A stretch of DNA of 64,000 bases from an uncultured Prevotella sp. (GTDB taxonomy: Bacteria; Bacteroidota; Bacteroidia; Bacteroidales; Bacteroidaceae), in the NCBI GenBank assembly GCA_946188165.1, contig CAMHTW010000014.1, positions 1 to 64,000 on the forward strand, written 5' to 3'. Below the pieces are notes generated by a model that saw only the letters and a list, made by a program, of their open reading frames with translations, was not told where the DNA came from and ran no database searches. A program made the position numbers and the translations under genes. Shown here one piece after another: positions 58,365-64,000 of this stretch. Every line of letters starts with the position of its first letter. Position 1 is the stretch's first letter.

Positions 58365-59642
58365 ATGAACAAGAAAATAGGCAATCTCTTTAAGGGCGAC
58401 AAGGTCATCTGGATGGTGTTCTTCTTCCTCTGCATGATCAGTATCGTGGAAGTCTTCTCGGCTTCCAGCGGACTGACATATAAGAGTCAGAACTATGTTG
58501 GCCCCATTGCCTACCATACGTTCACCATATTCCTCGGCGTATTGGCAGCCATCGCAACGCTCAACGTGCCATGCCGCTATTTCAAGCTGCTCACGCCTTT
58601 CCTGTTGCTTCTAAGCGGTCTCATGCTTTTAGTCGTAATGTTAGGTGGTGGCGAGAGCACCAATGATGCATCACGTTGGATTCGTCTCGGTCCTTTTACC
58701 ATTCAGCCTTCCGAGATTGCAAAAGGTACCATCGTGCTTACTGTAGCTCAGATACTGGCAGCAATGCAACGCGAGAATGGTGCCGACCGTAAGGCATTCA
58801 AGTATATTCTGTGGTTCACCATTCCAGCCTGTTTAGCCATCGGTGTCGAGAACCTCTCCACAGCGGCCCTGCTGTTTGCCGTGGTATTCATAATGATGTT
58901 TATCGGACTGGTGCCATTACGCCAACTGGGCAAGTTGTTTGCTATCATTGCATTCATAGGTATTTTCGCTATTTCAATGGTAATGATTGTTGGTCAAGAC
59001 CATACTGGCGAGGAAGGAGTCCAACTACAGGCCAAGACCGAACAGGTTGAGAAGCTGCAGAAGAAGAGCAAGATAGAAAAGATGCTGCACCGTGCAGATA
59101 CATGGAAAGCCCGTATCCTAAACTTCGGCAAGGACGACCCTACTCCTAAGGAATACGATCTTGACAAAGATGCCCAGGTGGCTCATGCCAACATTGCCAT
59201 CGTGTCGAGCGGTATTACAGGGAAAGGACCAGGCAAGAGTACCGAACGTGACTTCTTGGCACAGGCTTTCAGCGACTTCATCTTCGCCATCGTCATCGAG
59301 GAGTTAGGCATCCTGGGTGCAGCAGCTGTTGTGTTCCTCTACATCATACTATTATATCGCTGTGCCCGTATTGCCAGCCGTTGCGAGAACAATTTCCCAG
59401 CCTTCTTAGCTATGGGACTGGGGTTGTTACTGGTCATTCAGGCCACATTCAATATGATGGTGGCAGTGGGGTTGGCTCCTGTCACTGGACAGCCGTTGCC
59501 ACTCATCTCTAAAGGTGGTACGTCGACTATCATCAACTGCGTCTATATTGGTGCTATCCTGAGTGTGAGCCGATCGGCCAAGAAAAGGCAGGATGAAAAG
59601 GAGCGACAGTCTGGAGAAGTTAAAGAAAACAGTAAAAGTTAA
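58365..59642 (+). CDS. ftsW: Septal peptidoglycan glycosyltransferase FtsW (SEDS family)
   Basis: 425 residues with about 10 membrane segments. ASRWIRLGPFTIQPSEIAKG is the SEDS signature and the later FAIVIEELGILGA and GQPLPLISKGGTST carry the conserved blocks. A hydrophilic insert of about 75 residues (about 208-285, rich in Lys/Glu) between membrane segments is long for the family but common in Bacteroidetes. It works with FtsI at the septum. Confidence 0.96.
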   Translation: MNKKIGNLFKGDKVIWMVFFFLCMISIVEVFSASSGLTYKSQNYVGPIAYHTFTIFLGVLAAIATLNVPCRYFKLLTPFLLLLSGLMLLVVMLGGGESTNDASRWIRLGPFTIQPSEIAKGTIVLTVAQILAAMQRENGADRKAFKYILWFTIPACLAIGVENLSTAALLFAVVFIMMFIGLVPLRQLGKLFAIIAFIGIFAISMVMIVGQDHTGEEGVQLQAKTEQVEKLQKKSKIEKMLHRADTWKARILNFGKDDPTPKEYDLDKDAQVAHANIAIVSSGITGKGPGKSTERDFLAQAFSDFIFAIVIEELGILGAAAVVFLYIILLYRCARIASRCENNFPAFLAMGLGLLLVIQATFNMMVAVGLAPVTGQPLPLISKGGTSTIINCVYIGAILSVSRSAKKRQDEKERQSGEVKENSKS

Positions 59643-59657
59643 GAATACAAAAAGAAT

Positions 59658-60770
59658 ATGGAAGAAATGGAGTTAAGAGTCGTTATCAGTGGCGGTGGCA
59701 CAGGAGGCCATATCTTCCCTGCCGTGTCGATAGCCAATGCCGTCAAGGCCTTGCGCCCTGACGCTAAGATTCTGTTTATTGGAGCCGAGGGACGTATGGA
59801 GATGCAGCGCGTTCCCGCTGCAGGGTATGATATCAAGGGACTGCCCATTCGCGGTTTTTTCCGTCCGTTATGGAAACCTGCCAACATCGGTGTGGCCATC
59901 GACTATCTGAAAAGCAAATGGCTTGCTAAGAAAATTCTCCGCGACTTCAAGCCGCAGGTTGCAGTCGGTGTCGGTGGTTATGCCAGCAGTGCTGCCCTTG
60001 GTGCAGCGAACAGCTTAGGCATCCCTACCCTCTTACAAGAGCAAAACAGCTATGCAGGATTAGCCAACAAGACATTGGCCAGCAAGGCCAAGAAGATTTG
60101 CGTGGCCTATGAGGGCATGGAGCGTTTCTTCCCTGTTCAGAAAATAATGCTGACTGGCAATCCCGTTCGTCAACAGTTGTTGGATAGTAGCATTAGCCAT
60201 GATGATGCTGTACGCTCATTGGGATTCGACCCAGAGAAAAAGACCGTGCTCATCGTTGGTGGAAGTTTAGGTGCACGCACCCTCAACGAGAGTGTACTGG
60301 CCCATCTCAACGAGATAAAAGAGAGTGGTATACAATTTGTATGGCAGACAGGCAAATACTACAGTGCCGAAATCAGTGAGCGCATGAAAGGACAAGATAT
60401 TCCCAACCTGAAGATTACCGACTTCATCAGTGATATGGCTGCCGCTTATAAAGCTGCTGACCTTGTTGTCAGTCGCGCAGGCGCTGGCAGCATTTCTGAG
60501 TTTTGCCTGTTGGGAAAGGCCGTTATACTGGTGCCAAGTCCCAATGTGGCCGAGGACCATCAAACCAAAAATGCCCTTGCTTTGGTCAACAAGCAGGCAG
60601 CCCTCTACGTCAAGGACAGCGAAGCCTCCAAGCTGCTGTTGCCCTTGGCTATCGACACCGTCAAGGACGATGGCAAACTTCAGAGTCTGAGCACAAATAT
60701 CCTGAAAATGGCACTACCCGACTCTGCTGAGATTATCGCAAAAGAAGTCATAAAATTAGCAAATCAGTAA
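59658..60770 (+). CDS. murG: UDP-GlcNAc--lipid I N-acetylglucosaminyltransferase MurG
   Basis: 370 residues. RVVISGGGTGGHIFPAVSIA is the N-terminal glycine-rich loop, VGVGGYASSAALGAA the second, and VVSRAGAGSISEFCLLGKAV plus ILVPSPNVAEDHQTKNA the UDP-GlcNAc site. It makes lipid II on the cytoplasmic face. The start could be ATG 59658 or, 9 bp on, ATG 59667; the first is kept because nothing rules it out. Follows ftsW by 15 bp. Confidence 0.97.
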   Translation: MEEMELRVVISGGGTGGHIFPAVSIANAVKALRPDAKILFIGAEGRMEMQRVPAAGYDIKGLPIRGFFRPLWKPANIGVAIDYLKSKWLAKKILRDFKPQVAVGVGGYASSAALGAANSLGIPTLLQEQNSYAGLANKTLASKAKKICVAYEGMERFFPVQKIMLTGNPVRQQLLDSSISHDDAVRSLGFDPEKKTVLIVGGSLGARTLNESVLAHLNEIKESGIQFVWQTGKYYSAEISERMKGQDIPNLKITDFISDMAAAYKAADLVVSRAGAGSISEFCLLGKAVILVPSPNVAEDHQTKNALALVNKQAALYVKDSEASKLLLPLAIDTVKDDGKLQSLSTNILKMALPDSAEIIAKEVIKLANQ

Positions 60771-60790
60771 ATCGATAAATCGATAAATCA

Positions 60791-62173
60791 ATGAATATTA
60801 AAGATATCAAATCTGTCTATTTTGTAGGAGCTGGTGGCATCGGCATGAGTGCCATCGCACGCTACTTCATCAAGAAAGGCCTTGTCGTAGCTGGTTATGA
60901 CAAGACGCCAAGCACGCTTACCCGTCAACTGGAGCGTGAGGGCATGCTCATCCACTATGAAGAGAATATCAACGAAATTCCCTTTGTCTGCAAACAGAAG
61001 GAGTCGTGTCTGGTTGTCTATACACCCGCTATTCCTGAAGAGCACAAGGAGCTGCGTTTCTTCCGTGAGAATGGTTTCGAGATTCAGAAACGAGCTCAAG
61101 TGCTAGGTACACTGACCCGTCAACATAAGGGACTCTGCGTGGCTGGTACACATGGCAAGACCACTACCAGCACCATGTGTGCCCATATCATGCACCAAAG
61201 CCATCTCGACTGCAATGCCTTCTTGGGTGGTATCTCAAAGAACTACGGCACCAACTATATTCTGTCCGATTCAGACTTCGTAGTCATTGAAGCCGACGAG
61301 TTCGATCGTTCGTTCCACTGGCTATCGCCCTATATGTCAGTCATCACCTCTACCGACCCCGATCATTTGGACATCTACGGCACTAAGGAAGCCTATCTTG
61401 AAAGCTTCCGTCACTATACAGAACTTATCCAGCCAAAGGGTGCACTCATCATCCACCGCGATTTGGAAATGAAGGAGAACCTGCCTCAGGGGGTACGCCG
61501 ATATGATTATGCCCTGAACGAGGGCGACTTCCATGCCGAAAATATCCGCATTGAGAATGGCGAGATTACCTTCGACTTTGTGTCACCCATCGAGTCGGTC
61601 ACCAACATCGAACTGGGACAGCCTGTTCCCATCAATATCGAAAATGGCATTGCTGCTATGGCGATGGCACAGCTGGCTGGTTGTACACCTGACGAACTGC
61701 GCATAGGTATGAAAACTTACGATGGCGTTGAGCGTCGCTTCGACTTCAAGATTAAGACACCTCGCCTGGTGTTCCTCTCCGACTATGCCCACCATCCCAA
61801 GGAAATTCTTCAGAGTGCCCGCAGCATTCGTGAACTATACAAAGACCGTAAGATTACGGCCATTTTCCAGCCACACCTCTACACCCGTACCCGTGACTTC
61901 TATCAGGATTTTGCCGATGCACTGAGTCTGCTTGACGAAGTCATTCTGACCGAGATATATCCTGCCCGTGAACAGCCCATTGAGGGTGTCACCTCTCAGC
62001 TCATCTATGACCGTCTGCGTCCCGGCATCGAGAAACAGATGATTCAGAAGGAAGATGTACTGCAGTTGGTCAAGAGCCGTACGTTCGATGTGCTCATCGT
62101 ACTGGGTGCAGGCGACCTTGACAATCAGGTGCCACAGATGGCAACAATTCTTAATGAGAAATTAAGAAAATGA
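60791..62173 (+). CDS. murC: UDP-N-acetylmuramate--L-alanine ligase MurC
   Basis: 460 residues. YFVGAGGIGMSAIARYFIKK opens it, VAGTHGKTTTSTMCAHI (about 117-133) is the ATP loop, and EADEFDRSFHWLSP and DYAHHPKEI the following landmarks. It adds L-alanine to UDP-MurNAc, the first Mur ligase step. Before it is a short AAATCGATAAATCGATAAATC repeat (60768-60790) in the gap after murG. Confidence 0.97.
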   Translation: MNIKDIKSVYFVGAGGIGMSAIARYFIKKGLVVAGYDKTPSTLTRQLEREGMLIHYEENINEIPFVCKQKESCLVVYTPAIPEEHKELRFFRENGFEIQKRAQVLGTLTRQHKGLCVAGTHGKTTTSTMCAHIMHQSHLDCNAFLGGISKNYGTNYILSDSDFVVIEADEFDRSFHWLSPYMSVITSTDPDHLDIYGTKEAYLESFRHYTELIQPKGALIIHRDLEMKENLPQGVRRYDYALNEGDFHAENIRIENGEITFDFVSPIESVTNIELGQPVPINIENGIAAMAMAQLAGCTPDELRIGMKTYDGVERRFDFKIKTPRLVFLSDYAHHPKEILQSARSIRELYKDRKITAIFQPHLYTRTRDFYQDFADALSLLDEVILTEIYPAREQPIEGVTSQLIYDRLRPGIEKQMIQKEDVLQLVKSRTFDVLIVLGAGDLDNQVPQMATILNEKLRK

Positions 62174-62211
62174 GATAATGAGAAATTGAGAAATTAAGAT
62201 CATATATAAGC

Positions 62212-62955
62212 ATGAACTGGAAGAAAATCGGAATCCTGACCGCGGACATCATCTTAAGTGTCTATCTGGTATTGGCCATCACTGCATTCAATTGCCCAGA
62301 TGACCAGGATGCCGTCTGCCGTGAAGTGAAGATTAACATCACCGACGGCACTGGCAATGGTTTCCTCAATGTCAACGAGGTAAAGATGCAGCTCCAGCAT
62401 GCTAAGATATATCCTTTGGGCGATCGCATGAGTGATGTGTGTACACGCCAGATAGAAGAGACACTACTGAAGAGTCCTTTAGTTGATCGTGTCGAGTGCT
62501 ACAAGACGCATTCGGGACATGTCTTCATCAATCTCACCCAGCGTACTGCTGTCATGCGTATCATGGCCAACAACGGGGAGAGCTACTATATTGACAACCT
62601 TGGCGCTATCATTCCCAGCAAGAACAACTCGACGGACTTGGTAGTGGCTACTGGCGACATCAAACAAAAATATGCACAGACTGCCCTTAAGCAGTTTGGC
62701 CTGTTGTTGCTTGACGATTCTTTTTGGCAAAGTCAGATTGAGCAAATCAATGTGCTGCCTGATGGTTCTGTCGAGATGATTCCCCGCGTGGGTGACCATA
62801 TTGTCTATCTGGGACAGCCCACTCATCTGAAAGAGAAACTGACCCGTCTTGAGAAGTTCTATCGTTACGGACTCTCAAAGGCTGGCTGGAACAAGTACTC
62901 GTATATCAATATTGAGTTCAATAATCAAATCATTTGTAAGAGAAGGAAATTGTAA
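62212..62955 (+). CDS. ftsQ: Cell-division protein FtsQ
   Basis: 247 residues: a short cytoplasmic start, one membrane segment (about 6-26, GILTADIILSVYLVLAITAF), then a POTRA-like domain and the FtsQ beta domain (VYVN-like FINLTQRTAVMRIMANNGES, YYIDNLGAIIPS). Sequence is weakly conserved, as usual; position between murC and ftsA and the topology support the call. It links the division ring to septal wall synthesis. Confidence 0.88.
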   Translation: MNWKKIGILTADIILSVYLVLAITAFNCPDDQDAVCREVKINITDGTGNGFLNVNEVKMQLQHAKIYPLGDRMSDVCTRQIEETLLKSPLVDRVECYKTHSGHVFINLTQRTAVMRIMANNGESYYIDNLGAIIPSKNNSTDLVVATGDIKQKYAQTALKQFGLLLLDDSFWQSQIEQINVLPDGSVEMIPRVGDHIVYLGQPTHLKEKLTRLEKFYRYGLSKAGWNKYSYINIEFNNQIICKRRKL

Positions 62956-62981
62956 AACAGTAAATCGGTTAATAATAAGAT

Positions 62982-64000
62982 ATGGCAAAGGATTTTATCG
63001 TAGCAATCGAACTGGGTTCATCCAAGATGACCGGTATTGCAGGACGCAAGAACCTTGACGGCAGCATCCAGGTGCTGGCCTGTGTCAAGGAGGACGCAAC
63101 GGCATGCATCCGTAAGGGGTATGTCTACAACATCGACAAGACTGCTCAATGTATCACAACCATTGTCAACAAGCTGGAAAACCAGCTGAAGACCAGCATC
63201 ATGCAGGTGTATGTGGGTGTGGGCGGACAGTCTATTCGCTCTATTCGTAACGTTATCGCCAAAGACCTGCCCAGTGACACACAGGTGACACAGGACATGG
63301 TTATCGAATTGATGGATGCTAACCGTAATATGAAGTATCCCGACCAGGAGATTCTCGATGCTGCCGTGCAAGAGTACAAAGTCGACTCACAATTGCAGCT
63401 CGACCCCGTCGGTGTACAATGTTCACGTATCGAGGGTAATTTCCTCAATATCCTGCAGCGTAAAACGTTCTACAAGAATCTGAACAAGTGCTTCGAGACG
63501 GCTGGTATCCAAGTTGCCGAGATGTATCTCGCCCCGTTAGCCTTAGCTGACAGCGTACTTACTGAGACCGAGCGCCGTTCAGGTTGTGCATTGGTTGACC
63601 TTGGTGCTGATACGACAACCGTCAATGTCTATTCAAAAAACATCTTGCGCCATTTGGCTGTCATCCCCCTCGGCTTCAACAACATCATCAAGGATATTGC
63701 CTCGCTACAGATGGAGGAGCAGGATGCCGAGAAGATGCTGAAGAAGTATGGTTCTGCCTACACAGAGAACAACGACATCGACAACAACATGAAATACTCC
63801 ATCGACCAGGACCGTCAGGTCGAGGTGCGCAAATTTGTCGAGATTGTTGAAGGCCGTGTCGAGGAAATCATTGCCAACGTCTGGTGTCAGGTACCAGAAG
63901 AATATTGCGATAAGCTCTTGGGTGGTATTATCCTGACTGGTGGTGGCTCAAATATGAAGAACATCGAGAAAGCCTTCCAAAATTATACTCATATCGACAA
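62982..64000 (+). CDS. ftsA: Cell-division protein FtsA, 3' part beyond the window
   Basis: At least 339 residues are coded before the window ends; the gene is not broken here. FIVAIELGSSKMTGIAG (about 5-21) is the actin-like phosphate-1 loop, GVGGQSIRSI is the 1C region, ALVDLGADTTTVNVYS (about 204-219) the phosphate-2 loop, and GIILTGGGSNMKNI the adenosine motif. FtsA tethers FtsZ to the membrane. The C-terminal amphipathic helix and ftsZ would follow outside the window. Confidence 0.95.
   Translation, partial: MAKDFIVAIELGSSKMTGIAGRKNLDGSIQVLACVKEDATACIRKGYVYNIDKTAQCITTIVNKLENQLKTSIMQVYVGVGGQSIRSIRNVIAKDLPSDTQVTQDMVIELMDANRNMKYPDQEILDAAVQEYKVDSQLQLDPVGVQCSRIEGNFLNILQRKTFYKNLNKCFETAGIQVAEMYLAPLALADSVLTETERRSGCALVDLGADTTTVNVYSKNILRHLAVIPLGFNNIIKDIASLQMEEQDAEKMLKKYGSAYTENNDIDNNMKYSIDQDRQVEVRKFVEIVEGRVEEIIANVWCQVPEEYCDKLLGGIILTGGGSNMKNIEKAFQNYTHID

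Overview
The window reads as a chromosomal segment of a Bacteroidales bacterium, most likely a Prevotella-type member of the Prevotellaceae (inference from gene content, not from a search). Supporting signs are: many promoters of the Bacteroidetes form TTTG-N19/20-TAnnTTTG, weak or absent Shine-Dalgarno sequences, a mraZ-rsmH-ftsL-ftsI-murE-mraY-murD-ftsW-murG-murC-ftsQ-ftsA cluster with a PASTA-bearing FtsI, a glycine-lipid acyltransferase pair (GlsA/GlsB type), a DUF4294 protein and Bacteroidetes-type TssD proteins. No tRNA, rRNA, CRISPR array or intact insertion sequence was found.

Layout. Bases 1-3100 are an accessory, partly decayed stretch: a DUF1016 nuclease remnant, an Abi_2 (AbiD/AbiF-like) HEPN gene preceded by a compact promoter-hairpin-T-tract leader, a wHTH fragment, a 34-bp perfect inverted repeat around a gene-free 288 bp, a triple 22-bp repeat and a small lipoprotein with a long structured leader. 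Bases 3245-8000 hold flotillin, an SDR epimerase, a PAP2 phosphatase, GreA and a HIT protein; a probable short RNA is encoded on the minus strand between PAP2 and greA. Bases 8060-17789 are a surface-glycan region: a LicC-like nucleotidyltransferase, a LicD-like transferase, six glycosyltransferases (GT4, GT2, GT11 and GT8-like), a DegT aminotransferase and a lipid A-type acyltransferase. Bases 17806-26722 are one minus-strand operon: miaB, an MsbA-like ABC exporter and three LTA-synthase-like phosphotransferases.

Bases 26798-33672 form a plus-strand chain of five genes joined by 4-bp overlaps: DUF3737, PatB-type C-S lyase, OPT transporter, GH28 and GH43. Next come xerD, aroQ, an O-methyltransferase, an Lrp regulator, an unusual C26-M19 peptidase fusion, a glutaminyl-cyclase-like M28 lipoprotein, two exported proteins of unknown role, an orphan pair of TssD/Hcp-like proteins, a large outer-membrane barrel with a Gly/Arg-rich tail, a beta-helix protein, and the glsA/glsB pair. 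The dcw cell-wall cluster fills 50162 to the end, with ftsA cut by the window edge. Its mraZ promoter carries three TGG repeats at exact 10-bp spacing, as expected for MraZ autoregulation.

The most unusual feature is scattered through the whole window: several families of short palindromic or simple repeats that lie both between genes and inside genes without breaking them. One 33-bp GC-rich palindrome occurs five times (in the SDR gene, in miaB, at the end of aroQ, near the start of the O-methyltransferase, and once between genes). A 22-bp palindromic unit occurs as triplets, once inside an LTA-synthase-like gene where the three copies are read in three different frames, and once between genes. 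A third family (a conserved prefix plus a hairpin) ends the C26-M19 gene, interrupts the M28 gene and sits in an intergenic region. This resembles the Rickettsia palindromic elements in logic but not in sequence.
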